A stretch of 20,202 bases of DNA from Isoetes engelmannii (lineage: Eukaryota; Streptophyta; Lycopodiopsida; Isoetales; Isoetaceae). The notes beneath the pieces are model-generated. The model ran no database searches. It was not told the DNA's origin and worked only from the letters and a program-made list of their open reading frames with translations. The stretch covers positions 1 to 20,202 of the forward strand of contig JAANSK020287268.1 of the NCBI GenBank assembly GCA_011763485.2, given 5' to 3'. Of this stretch, positions 1 through 9,395 are shown one piece after another. Numbering within the stretch: the stretch's first letter is position 1; each line of letters starts with the position of its first letter. Position numbers and translations under genes: made by a program.

Positions 1-897
1 GAAGAAGGGATTGGGCTGCTTGATGTTAGCGTGACTCTGGGATACGCTGGAATGGATGTTCCAGCGTATTTCTTCAGTCGTCTTGTTGATTTCTGCAAGT
101 CAGAGACGGTGTCTGGGGCTGTGGCATTGGAGAGGGGGCCTGAGCTAGACAACCTCCATTGCCAGGCAGTGTTCAGGACTCGTATTAAAACTCCTAGACA
201 AGTGAATGTTGCCATAAAGAAGTGCTTTGATTGGGATACTAAAAAACCTGCTGGTGTTACGCTCGTATGCAAGGCCCTTAAAAATTCGAAGCTTCATTGT
301 TTCGAGGGTGTCCTTGGGTACTGAAGGATGCAGGAAAAGTGCATTATAAAATTTGTTTGCACAATGTAAGTGAACGTCAGATTGAGGTTGGTAAAGATTT
401 GTACCTGATGTATGGTGCAGTGACATAAAGAATCTTGTTGTTTTAGACAACAGGAATCTTCTTCACAGAGTTGGCCATTACGTTAACTATCATGGTAGGA
501 AATATCTTACGGCCAGTCTGATTTATACTGTGTGTCGTATGCTGCGTTCTGGTAAGTTTATTCTATCCAGCCAGTGGATCTTGCCCACAAACACAGCCTT
601 ATTTCGGAGCAGATGGTGAAGGCTGCGTGGAGGATTACATTAAATCCGCGACAAACCATGCCTAGTGATGTAAGGTGCATTCTGTTTGGCATCCCTGCTG
701 GAATGTTGCCTGTGGAGAGGGTGGGCAAGGCACGGAGACGATATTGGGATGATGTCCCATGTGAAGGAGATGACGATGAGCATTTTGTGGATGAGGGACA
801 TGAAGAATATTTGCCTAGACCGGAGGAGGTAACGGGTCAGCTCGGAGATGATTTCATCCCTTTGGGGTTCTCGGACTATACAATGGCTGTGGGCTAA
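1..897 (+). pseudogene. Replitron-type HUH (Rep-like) transposase, decayed, 5' end outside the window
   Basis: The product would nick single-stranded DNA for replicative transposition. The sequence shows a motif-I-like VTLGY near residue 13, then an H-x-Q metal-binding motif (LHCQAVF, about codon 43-49 of the first segment) and a candidate catalytic tyrosine in VLGY followed by K-D, spaced as in Rep proteins of CRESS-DNA replicons. No P-loop or helicase domain follows. The tail is acidic (for example CEGDDDEHF) and ends in a stop at 895-897. Homology passes through several frames: frame 1 to 321, frame 3 to about 420, frame 2 from about 422 to 600, frame 1 again to the stop. At least three indels therefore break it, one of them directly at the tyrosine motif. 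A single-tyrosine HUH protein without helicase fits Replitrons better than Helitrons. An endogenous viral Rep is the main alternative. Confidence 0.6.
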
Positions 898-1231
898 TGG
901 CTGCATGCACTGCTGTGTTCATCTGCTTGTCAATTGCAGTTATATTCATGTTGTTTGTGATTGTCTACTTGTGTGTTTCTAAACAGGGTGTTTATGTCAT
1001 GTATGTCAGTCTTAGGTATTGTGTATAGAAAACAGGAAGAAGATTTTTGAAGATTAGAAGTATGGGTTTCATGTAGTCTCGATGTAGGACAGCTTGAAAA
1101 ATAAAAAGAGGTCTCGTGTGCTTGAAGTAGTGAAAGAATGCATTTTGCATCTGTTGTATATACCTGTGTATGAATTTGCATGAATCTGTTTGCATGTTGC
1201 ATGGGAATAGCCCCCCGGCTTTAGGCCGTGG
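898..1231. other. non-coding flank downstream of the Rep remnant
   Basis: No open frame resembling a protein was seen. The stretch is moderately AT-rich. It probably belongs to the 3' non-coding part of the transposon, because it lies between the Rep stop and the tRNA-like fold, but no terminal repeat was identified. Confidence 0.4.
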
Positions 1232-1286
1232 AGGAGCATGCTTGGTATCCGCACAGCGGAGGGGGTTCGAATCCCCCTGCTCCTTA
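1232..1286 (+). ncRNA. armless tRNA-like structure with perfect T-arm and box B
   Basis: A perfect 7-bp outer stem (AGGAGCA at 1232-1238 with TGCTCCT at 1278-1284) encloses two adjacent hairpins: TCCGC-ACA-GCGGA (1248-1260) and GGGGG-TTCGAAT-CCCCC (1261-1277). The second has the geometry of a tRNA T-arm with a 7-nt loop and contains GGTTCGAATCC, an exact RNA polymerase III box B. D-arm and anticodon arm are missing; only nine unpaired bases join the outer stem to the first hairpin, which could be a class II variable arm. It may be an internally deleted tRNA-Ser/Leu-like pseudogene, or a structured end of the neighbouring transposon. Whether it is transcribed is unknown. Confidence 0.5.
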
Positions 1287-1904
1287 ATGTTGTTCATCTT
1301 CTCTTGTTTTATGGGATAGAGTTCGATTCCAGGTGGCAGTTAATCATTCTCCTATATGCATGTTCATTTGACTTACACATTGACCGCATGGTTGACTTAT
1401 GTACCATTGAACATAATCATAGTCCTACGTGGAATATGGAGTTCGGGATGATCTTGACTTTGGTGGACGGTTGAGGTTCCCCTAGAGGGAATCATTGATG
1501 GATATTCCTGGCCATCAATGGCCAGGAATGAGGGATAAAGCTAGTAATAAGAATGGCAGTTATCTCGTTTTCAACCTTATCCATGCTAATACAAACTTTT
1601 TGCTCGTCTTCTGATAAGTATCTCGATGGTGGCATGAGTTTTGTATACGTAAAGGGAAGGGCTTCTCTCCAAAGCCACAATTGCAACCAAGCACTCTTGA
1701 CAAAGTCCATCAACAAAAGAGAGTAAGAATGAGAAACATTAACGCAAGAAATAGTCATTGAGCATATACCCAACGTCCAAAAACACTTTCATATTCCAAA
1801 TGCATGGGGTGCTTTACAACCAATAGAGCGTTGTGAGGAGAATCAACATCAATTTAGATCTAATGATAGTGAGTGGGAAGCTGGATTCAATTGCCCTGCT
1901 TCAT
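1287..1904. other. intergenic stretch without recognisable gene
   Basis: No coding sequence could be supported. A 93-codon minus-strand frame (1492-1773) is open but shows no domain I trust. The only clear structure is the hairpin cluster at 1478-1529. Confidence 0.4.
1478..1529. repeat. cluster of overlapping inverted repeats
   Basis: Three inverted repeats share this stretch. ATTCCTGGCC (1504-1513) pairs perfectly with GGCCAGGAAT (1520-1529) around a 6-nt loop. CATTGATGG (1493-1501) pairs with CCATCAATG (1512-1520), so the two hairpins exclude each other. TTCCC and GGGAA form a smaller stem just before them. Confidence 0.7.
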
Positions 1905-2625
1905 CAAAATAGAATAGAATATTTTTTATTATTGTCCACGAAGACCAATTGGGCTATGGGATCCAAACAAAGAGAAAGCAGCAAGCGTATTATTGTCAAG
2001 ATTAAAAAACCCCCGCCTCGAAGGGTTTTCGAAGGAAAAACCTTAGCAGTATTACGGTCAGGATTAAAAAACCCCGCCTCGAAGGGTTTTCGAATGAAAA
2101 ACCTTAGCAGTAATAAGTATGTTGGTAGAGTGTACAATTGTACAACACAATTCAATACTGCACCGAAGGGCACATGTGAGTTCATACATCCATGACCTCT
2201 TGAAGTTATGATCCCAACAAACCCGCGGAGGTTGTGTCCAATAGCACATGCAGCGGCTAGTCAGGCAGAACCAACTGAACATACCGTGCCCGAATATGAG
2301 AGTATGCTGGGCAGGTCTTAAGAACATGGTATTCATCCTCAACGGCGCCCTGTTAGCAACACTAACAGATCCTATCCTCGCGTGCCTCCCGAGTCCATGG
2401 GTCTATCTCAATGCCGAGGCGATGCGCACCCTTGCGGATAGAAACTATCAGTCTGCGCGTCTTCATGGGCAAATGGGTGTGCAAGTAGTGGTGTGGGCCT
2501 CGTGCAAAAATCGGATTGACCTGCTGCTGATAATGTGCCATCTTGACATGTGTCAGAGCATTTGCATCCCATAGTTTGCCAAGCAAGCAAGCATCAAGGT
2601 ATTGCCTCTAAGTCTTCGTGTGTAC
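1905..2625 (-). pseudogene. LINE ORF2 C-terminus and 3' UTR, copy 1
   Basis: Read on the minus strand, this is the end of a non-LTR retrotransposon polyprotein. Past the reverse transcriptase region it carries a CCHC-like segment, C-x2-C followed by E-D-E-Y-H and then T-C-P-A-Y (about 2370-2260), typical of the zinc-binding tail of plant LINE ORF2. Several stops and a frameshift break it, one within the first cysteine pair. Beyond the coding end lie two tandem 60-bp repeats and an AT-rich end with TATTC-like units near 1910-1925. A homologous fragment in the same orientation lies at 4740-5440. Reverse transcriptase and endonuclease are absent, so the copy is 5'-truncated near 2625. Confidence 0.6.
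1991..2110. repeat. tandem duplication, about 60-bp unit, in a LINE 3' UTR
   Basis: Two units, 1991-2049 and 2050-2110, share a core of GCCTCGAAGGGTTTTCGAA and end in CCTTAGCAG. Each unit contains facing TCGAA and TTCGA and may fold. One diverged single unit occurs at 4891-4952 in the second LINE copy, which ties the repeat to the element. Confidence 0.85.
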
Positions 2626-3092
2626 CTGCACACACCTGTGTGCCTAGATAAAGCCATGCTTATAACTATATAGATTTTTCTTTTATGCCACAACAGAAGA
2701 ACAAAACTTAGAGATGAAGATATCAAAAATCAATAAAAGCAAGGGCATAGGTCCCGACTCCATATTTTTCTTGAATCATTCCCTATTTAAAGCATCCCTT
2801 GACCCACTGAGCTTAAAATGAAAGGAGGATGGTTTACACAAGGATTTACATACGTCCATTGCTAAAACACAATAATTTAGGTTTATGGACAAATCCTGGC
2901 CCTTCAAGCCAGGATCAACCTAGCATATGCCCTGCAAGATTAATTGCGAATCACCATACAAATACGGAAAAAAACCTAAGATTCAAATATCAAATACGTA
3001 ACGGTCACAAAAAAAATTGGATTTGGCCTTCAGGTTCAATAATACATAAGGTCTCTGCATGGTGCTCTCTGAAGCTGCCAAGACAGCGGCCT
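2626..3092. other. gene-free stretch
   Basis: AT-rich sequence with no domain recognised on either strand. A 107-codon plus-strand frame at 2829-3152 has no features of a real protein. Confidence 0.4.
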
Positions 3093-3362
3093 CTACAAAT
3101 TGTAAGTTATGGAACATATGCCCCTTATTCCGATACCGGAACACCGGAATAGCAGCTTCTGTAAGCTAGCAATGTCGACCACGACCATTTCGATCCATGC
3201 TGCTTGTTGCCAAAAATAATTCCCCAAAAAAGTGTTGTCATAACATTCTGGAATACCAACTATACACCACAAGCTAACCATAGTATCGTTGATGGAGACC
3301 AATTGGTCTATGGAAATACACATAGGTCCAAAAAAATAAGGAAAAAGAAACTCAATTAGCAA
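3093..3362 (-). other. open frame of unknown origin, possibly a retroelement fragment
   Basis: An 89-codon minus-strand frame with a hydrophobic beginning and the segment SLWCIVGIPECYDN. The W-x-x-x-G-I-P pattern loosely recalls the DUF4283-type nucleic-acid-binding domain found beside plant LINE ORFs, but too little matches to assert it. No promoter or neighbour supports a host gene. Confidence 0.2.
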
Positions 3363-4194
3363 CTTCCTAATACGGTTCCCAATCTTAGGAAACCCTATCT
3401 AGACTTTAGCTTTTCTTTCCAGATTATAAGAGAAGTTTGGAACTTAAATCTGACAACCAAAGCAGTGACTCTAGGTCTCTAAAGTTTGCAACATATTTTT
3501 TTTTTAATCCGTTTTAAAAGGGAAGGGTTTTATTTTGTGGACTTTGTTGGTGTAGTGCCAAAGTTTAGTTTGCTCATGACTGTCACATGCCATTTCTTTG
3601 GCAAACTGGGGTTTCTTGCAGAGCATTGGCGAACCATGGTTTCTTTGCAAAGCAATGGCCGAACATGGCTCTTGAGCAGAAACCCATACTTTTAAAGGAA
3701 TTTGCGAGGTGTATTGCAGGGTCGTAGGCATGCTTTCAACAAATTTTTTGCCATTTGAAAGGGGTTTCCTTTGCTTCGTCATGGATCTTCAAACACATGT
3801 CATTTTTTAGAAGTAGTTGGTTTCACTGGCGTCATCAGCTTGAAGCAGTTGACTTCCATGTTTTAACTATTATGGTTTGCTCATCCATGCTCATCTTAAT
3901 GATGCATGTATCCCCTTGGTGTAAAGGTATCGTGAACAATACCAAGTAAGGAAACCATGACTAATTTTGCGCAGCTAAGATACCAACCTTGATTTTCATG
4001 AAGAATACCCAAACTTCAAAAAGATTGTCCAAAATCTGGAAAGTCTAGCTAAACGTGCGAGAGTAGACGAGGGAAATTTGCAACCATAGAAAATTTTGGA
4101 ATGAATATGTGCTAGTTTAGCTAAATTCATCCTGTCTAATAAGAAATGTGTAGTAAATTAATTCCTTAGTGGCATGTTAGAGCTTGTGTCATTT
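3363..4194. other. gene-free stretch with a small tandem repeat
   Basis: No supported coding sequence. The notable part is a pair of near-identical 28- to 29-bp units at 3612-3639 and 3640-3668, each of the form TTTCTTGCA...GAACCATGG. Confidence 0.5.
3612..3668. repeat. two-unit tandem repeat
   Basis: The units 3612-3639 and 3640-3668 differ at a few positions and one indel. A partial third unit may precede them near 3594. Confidence 0.65.
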
Positions 4195-4335
4195 TAAAGC
4201 CAAGGACCACGGCTTAGAGCCAAGAGCCACTCCGTGTTAGAACCAAGAGGCAACACATGTTAGAGCCACGTGGCATGACAAAACCAAGGTGGAATGTTAG
4301 AGCTACGAAGCATGATAGAACCAAGGAGGCATGCT
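4195..4335. repeat. degenerate minisatellite, period about 20-25 bp
   Basis: Five to six units vary around GTTAGAGCCAAGAGGCAT, alternating AGAGCCA and AGAACCA forms. Unit length drifts, which points to an old array. No frame stays open through it. Confidence 0.65.
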
Positions 4336-4739
4336 ATTGACTCATGGTTTTGGTAATCTTTCTACTAGACTCCACAAATTGATTGTAGAATCGAAAATCT
4401 CCATGCGAAAGCTGCTGAAATCAGTGCCATTGCCTACTTCAAGATTTTTTACTGTAATGAATTGCCATACTTGCAACTAACAAAAATCTGGCTTTTGAAC
4501 TAGAAGCAACTTTGCATAGGATTTCATCAAAATATTATAGACAAACATGGATTCATCTAGGGTACTATCTTAGAGCTCCAATTAGACGTATATTAGAAAG
4601 AGTAAGATATTATCGGAGTTGACATTTTAGAAAGAGAAGTTTCTGCTTCGTCATATGAGCTCATATACACACCATTTGGCTCTATAAGATCAAATTAAAA
4701 AAAAAGTCAGCATCTGCTTTGCGACTAAGAGTTAGGTTA

Positions 4740-5440
4740 AGAGCGACATAATAAAATTGAATGAAATTGAACTGAGCAATATAATAGAATAGAATGGAAT
4801 AGAGTAGAACAGAATATAATAGAAATAATTTCTTTCATCCACGGAGGCAAAAAAAGACTTACGGAATCCAAGTAAAAAACACAACAGACATATTACTATC
4901 CAGGCTACAAAACCCTTCGCCTCGAAGCATTTTCAAAGGAAAATATTAGCAGTAATAGGCTTACTGATAAACTGTAGATTTTGTACATTTTGATGTAGTG
5001 ATAAAGGCAACAACTAAATTTGCATGTCCATTACCTCCAAGAGGTATGATGCTAGTACACCCATTGAAGCCATCTCCAACATCACATGCAGTGGTTGGTT
5101 AGTTCTAACCAACCTGACATATCGTGCCGTGATAGGCCCGAATGCTGGGTAGTTCTTATGAGTGTGACACTCATCTTTGTTAACTCCCAGTTGGCAACAT
5201 TGGCAGAGCGTATTTGCACTTTCTTCTCGTTCCCATCTGCCTGCCTCAATTCTAAGGCAGCGAATGGATGTAATTGTTCTGCGCTTCTTCATGGGCAAGT
5301 GTGCCTACAAGTACTGTTGTGGACCGTTGGGAGAGTAGAACTAATCTGGGTTTTGTAGTTTGATGTCTATACAGTTCTAAAGCACGACAATTCAAAGCTT
5401 ACTTAGAAAGCACACATCTAGATACTGCTTCAGGTAATTG
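4740..5440 (-). pseudogene. LINE ORF2 C-terminus and 3' UTR, copy 2
   Basis: Minus-strand relative of the fragment at 1905-2625. It keeps a longer open stretch (5298-5014) with RIEAGRWE, then C-x2-C, KDECH and YPAF, then ITARYVRLV and QPLHVMLEMA, the same order as copy 1. The fourth zinc ligand is lost (NYPAF where copy 1 has TCPAY). Homology continues upstream to about 5440 around YLDVCFLSKL, matching YLDACLLGKL in copy 1. Downstream comes one copy of the 60-bp 3' UTR repeat (4891-4952), then TATTC-rich DNA. Confidence 0.6.
4765..4832. repeat. imperfect GAATA/TAGAA microsatellite at a LINE 3' end
   Basis: Irregular units such as AATAGAATGGAATAGAGTAG. On the minus strand these are TATTC-type repeats after the 3' UTR, as expected for LINEs that end in short tandem repeats instead of poly(A). 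Similar DNA ends copy 1 near 1910. Confidence 0.55.
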
Positions 5441-5685
5441 TGGTCCTTATTGTTGTTTACTTGTGTGCATCTCTGTTCCTGCACATTAAATCTAGAGAAC
5501 CAAATGGCTCGTTTTACCTTCCAACATACTCTAAGGCATTATGGCCATTGTCTAGGTGAGGTTTGGAAGGCAAATATCTCTAATATTGACCATCTTTTGA
5601 AAGGATATGATGCGAAGCTCGAGCACAGTCCTCTAAAGAGGTAAAGAACCATGTCTCTTGCAGAGAGACTTTCATATGGGGCTGT

Positions 5686-6514
5686 TGTTATGATACAAGC
5701 TCGAGGGTGTGGCTCAGAGAGACTTGCAGAAGGAACACAGATACAAAGTCGATTTTAAAGTGGCCAAAAAGAATAATAAAGATTCAAGTTAAAATATTTG
5801 GAGCTATACAACATTATATAAAAGTTAATAAGCTAAATCTTAGATAGTTAATGAACTTTAAATAAAAAGGCAACGATGTTTGAATTTGGCCGTTATAATA
5901 ATAGCGACCGTCTAAAAATCCGGAGTCCAGAACACGATCCAGAATGGATTAGATCTAGCCAAAAAGGCCTAGCTTTTGACCAATATTGGCAGTTAAGGCA
6001 AAATAAAAAAAAGGAAGAAAAGGCCATTCCTTTTTCAGAAGGGTTTGATTAGTATATACAAGCTTTTCAATTCAAATCGTAGGATACAGAGAAGGTAGAG
6101 ACAAATGTTAGACTTCCTTAAAACTCAATAGCTAATTCAAAGACAAGTCTCATTTTAATCCTATTCCAGAATTCCTGAAAATACCTCAGAGAGGTTTCTA
6201 GAATGACTCTCAGGGATGGAAGAAGAGATCGTTGTTGTTCTTGAATTAGGCTATATCCTTGTATGAAAAACTTAAGCTAGATCTCAGAATTCTAATTTAT
6301 TAAGCTAAAGGCAAGAACCTAAAGGAGATAGAGTGGTTGCTCTGTCATATTCTCAAGATTGGGTAGAGCTAGATGGATCCTATTTACTATGTTCACAAGT
6401 CTGAGTCCGGTTGGGTGGTGGATTTGTGCCAAGAGATCCTGTTCCCAGATATGATAACTGTTTTTATGTAACTGAGTTTGTGAAGTTTGCAGAAAACAAA
6501 GTATGTTCATAACA
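5686..6514 (+). mobile_element. probable 5' LTR of a copia-type retrotransposon, decayed
   Basis: The right border is set by the primer binding site two bases further on. The stretch could begin with TGTTAT (5686) and end with ATAACA (6514), a perfect 6-bp inverted end pair with the canonical TG...CA. It contains TATA-like ATTATATAAAAG near 5812 and another candidate near 6051. No matching 3' LTR was found, so the left border is the weaker claim. Confidence 0.4.
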
Positions 6515-6516
6515 AT

Positions 6517-6528
6517 TTGTATCAGAGT
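6517..6528 (+). other. retrotransposon primer binding site for initiator tRNA-Met
   Basis: TTGTATCAGAGT matches the copia consensus TGGTATCAGAGC at 10 of 12 positions. The preceding AACAA is also typical of plant copia elements. It would prime minus-strand DNA synthesis. Confidence 0.6.
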
Positions 6529-7479
6529 GAAGGTTATGGTCTAATCATTTCCAGATTTTGTTTTTGCCATGATTGAGTACACTAGTGGATCATGATTGTA
6601 TGCTAAGCATTAATGGGAAAGGAAACTAGAAGAGAGAGGGAAAATTACAGAGGATTATGAGATGCTGCAAACCATAGTTCTTGTTGCAAAAAGAAATGAG
6701 TTAGAAAACAAATAGTTAAATTGATAGAGCGAGTAAATAGTGGTCTGGAAAAAAGACTACTAAGATTAAAAAGAGATATGGAGTAGCTTAATCTAAGGAT
6801 AAGATAAATTCAAGTTGTTGAATACTTGCAATTTGAAACTGCATTGTGCCGGTAAAATAGTAGTTTCATTTTGAAGCTCCATAGCATTAACAGAAATTCC
6901 TATATAATATATTTGAAGGCATGCCAATATTGTCTGAGTTCTTCCTTAAGTTGTGGTAGCAAGGCCAGTATGTTTTGTGTTTGAAAACTTTGATGCAGGT
7001 GGATCACAGGAAAGCATGTAATCCCTTGCTTTAAGAAGCTTTAGCTTCTCTTTGGGATTGGTATGTGTGTATACATGAGTTATTGTAGGTATAAGTGAAC
7101 GAAAAAGGATTGTCCTGAACTAGTTGAAGCTCCACATGAATAAAGGGAAAATTAAGTTTTTGAGGAGCAAAGGCACGACCTACTGCACAGATTGCACATG
7201 TTCAATTATTGATGCTGTACTTGTTGAAGTCCCATGTCCAATTTGACAAAGAAAAGGCAGAAGCCTACGAGAGAGGATGGCTTCAGATTGATTTCTCAAA
7301 GATAAGTAAACTAAAGAAGTTGTGTGTGTTTGTGAGTGCTAGTTTAGTCATGTAGACGAAATTATGAGTGGAGGTAAAAAATTTGTAGAAAGGGTGGCAA
7401 AAGTTTAGGAGGTAGCAACCTAATGTAGCCTACTCACTTACTCACTGATAGTAGTAAAAAATGAAAACGTTAAGAAAAA
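6529..7479 (+). other. decayed internal region, possible gag remnant
   Basis: No intact frame. Between about 6660 and 6860 two short frames read like a coiled coil, with KRNELENK and then GLEKRLLRLKRDME, broken by stops and a frameshift. This would suit the gag region expected after a copia primer binding site, but no zinc knuckle, protease, integrase or reverse transcriptase was seen before 7480. Confidence 0.25.
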
Positions 7480-8560
7480 TAGCCATTTGGCAATTTTTCG
7501 AGCTTAAGGGCTATGCTGCTCCCACTGGTCTTGAGAGATGTTGCCCGTTGGTTGCGTAGGATTCTGCAACATCCTTTTACAGAATGTTTCGGGGTGTCAC
7601 TCAAGTAGATAGAACATCTCCCGCCGGTGGGCTGCTATATATTGTGCTTTCTTGGGCTTGAGAAAAGCTTTGTACTTTATGACTGCCTGCAGTCTGGGGA
7701 TGGGGTCAATTACCATCCGAAGTTGTCATTTAAGCTCCTTGCACTCATCATCAAACCACTTATTTCGGGGGAAAACCTATTGCCGCACTTCTTGCATTGA
7801 GAAGGACTGCAATCAACTTGCCAGTTTGTTCTTCTAATGTGGGAAGTTGGAGGATTCCTCTAAGTTGCTCAACTAGCAGATCTGTATAAGTTTCTGCCTG
7901 GTCGTACTCTAGACGTAGCTGAGGTGTATGAGACCTGTCCTTGCAGTGGTTTGCACAAGTTTCCAGTCGACCTCGAAGATGAGGGGCTGATGATTTGAAT
8001 CCACCTCCTCATCCCTGGTGTCTGTTTCCATATACAAATGTCTGATGAGGTGCAAGTCCTCCTCGGCCACAAGCACGTAGTTAACCACACTGGATCCCCC
8101 TCCTTGATTCTCACGCTGACAACTATAATAGGAGGATGGCCATTGGCTGAGACCATTGCAGATGAGTAGGTCAAATATATTACACATCTAGAGCAGTTGC
8201 ATGCCAAACCTGGTAACTAGATGGTGCCCATCAACAGATGTGCATGGCCATAACTCCTCTGTTGTCTGGAGCTGCAATACATCATCGGCCAGGGGGTTGA
8301 ACTGTATGAGCTGCTCGGTGCCTATGCTTATTTCCTGGCATTGAAGATATAGGTTTCTGGCAAAAGACAATCTCTAGTTCCTTTAAAATATGTCGTTTTA
8401 ATCAATTAGACACCCCTTTTTTATGGCCTATGATCCATTTAGCTGAACTCCTCACTCAAACAAATGGCTTTCTCGACTGTTAGGTCAAGAAGAGTTTCAT
8501 AAAAACCCTTGTTCCAGGCATTAAAATCCATTAAATACACAACCCCTAAGGACTCTTAAC
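7480..8560 (-). pseudogene. LINE ORF2 endonuclease domain and linker, fragment
   Basis: The minus strand reads, in order, YLMDFNAWN (8545-8510; the GDFN endonuclease motif with its glycine missing), DDVLQL, FGMQLL, a stop, then CNIFDLLICNG (8187-8150), SSVVNYVLVAEE and SNHQPLIFEV (about 8100-7960; the S-D/N-H catalytic motif with N in place of D). After a decayed stretch follow NKWFDDECKELK and KPKKAQYIA (about 7770-7630), typical of the linker between endonuclease and reverse transcriptase. It is an exonuclease-endonuclease-phosphatase fold protein that nicks target DNA. Stops and frameshifts, the DFN change and SNH show it is dead. Reverse transcriptase does not follow; the copy ends near 7480. 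Confidence 0.7.
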
Positions 8561-8787
8561 TGAAGTTTAGTACATATTCGACTCCGTTCTGATTATAACG
8601 TTGGTTCTTACCTGGAAGCTAGGCTTTCTAGGTCTGCATATGGTGGACAATGGCCGGATTTTAGGCGAATGGATTGTAGGTCTTATGTCATCATCACCTC
8701 ATCCTTCCCATGCCTTCAGTTTTCTAATTCATCCTCAACATTTTGGTGCTATTTGCACAAAGAAGCAGAATGGTAGACACATCAGTC
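8561..8787. other. gene-free stretch
   Basis: A 65-codon plus-strand frame (8601-8798) is open but unremarkable. Nothing else was recognised. Confidence 0.4.
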
Positions 8788-9102
8788 GGCTCGACTAAAA
8801 CACGATATGACATTTAATTACTTCACCCGACAAGTTTCTGCATTTAAAGGTGATTTTCCCATTAAATATTTTCAAATCTTCACCCAAAATAAATCATCTC
8901 ATTGGCCAGCACGATATGTTTCCTATAATATTCCCACACCCCACCACAACTGGCCGACTAAAACACAACATGACCTTGATACCTACTCAATGGAACATCA
9001 GCGTTGAAGCGATCTGACAAATTACCCTAAACAAAAGGGAATTTTCTCCTCGAATATTCTAGGAATATTCTGTCCCAAACATAGCATCTCATTGGTCAGC
9101 AC
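8788..9102. repeat. diverged tandem duplication
   Basis: Unit 1 (about 8788-8912) and unit 2 (about 8952-9102) both begin with a GGC..GACTAAAACAC motif and end with CATCTCATTGG(C/T)CAGCAC. The middles differ more, and unit 2 is about 25 bp longer. This resembles duplicated promoter or LTR U3 sequence. Confidence 0.55.
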
Positions 9103-9137
9103 AAAACATCTAATACACCGGCTATGTATTATATAAA
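9052..9137 (+). promoter_or_regulatory. heat-shock-element-like palindromes and TATA box of an unknown element
   Basis: GAATATTCTAGGAATATTC (9052-9070) holds two perfect GAATATTC palindromes, each a GAA-nn-TTC heat-shock unit, separated by three bases instead of two. TATATAAA follows at 9130-9137. Another TTC-nnn-GAA-nn-TTC occurs at 9521-9534. No open gene starts downstream, so this may be the promoter of a transposon remnant. Confidence 0.35.
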
Positions 9138-9320
9138 TGCCCTTGTGGGCTTTTATGCTCTATAAGGACGAGCTGGAAAAGCGGTGAGTCCACTGTCGAG
9201 CCTTATGGAGTAGTAATTGGACGAAGATATGAGTACCCTGGTTTGCGGGATCCTGAAGGTGGAGATCATGTCCTCCGGATCACCATCAAAAAAGATCTCG
9301 TCCTCCGGTATCACACAGTC

Positions 9321-9351
9321 AACTGTGCAGTTAATGGGTCACTGCACAGTT
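9321..9351. repeat. perfect 11-bp stem hairpin
   Basis: AACTGTGCAGT (9321-9331) and ACTGCACAGTT (9341-9351) are exact reverse complements around a 9-base loop. The sequence around it (about 9255-9345) also resembles the reverse complement of about 10005-10075. Confidence 0.8.
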
Positions 9352-9395
9352 TGGAGCCAAGTTTCGACCGGATTGGAGCCAAGGAGCAAAATTGA

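Noticed and set aside
1319-1331. GAGTTCGATTCC, resembling box B of a second tRNA-like unit
   Set aside because: No matching stem, outer pairing or box A could be drawn around it.
1492-1773. Minus-strand frame with WLQLWLWREALPFTYTKL, faintly like a copia integrase segment
   Set aside because: The similarity is limited to a W-x-E-A pattern and no neighbouring integrase motifs were found.
2050-2057. CAGTATTAC, close to the CRESS-virus origin nonamer TAGTATTAC
   Set aside because: It has a mismatch, is not in the loop of a stem and lies in a LINE 3' UTR repeat, so chance is the better explanation.
1833-2195. A 120-codon plus-strand frame across the tandem repeat
   Set aside because: It is an antisense reading of the LINE 3' UTR repeats and has no protein features.
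4195-4335. CRISPR-like array
   Set aside because: Units are degenerate, spacers are not distinct, and the context is eukaryotic; it is an old minisatellite.
9114-9395. A 93-codon plus-strand frame reading, in part, RYEYPGLRDPEGGDHVLRIT
   Set aside because: It has no ATG in frame, lies among repeats and matches no domain I know.
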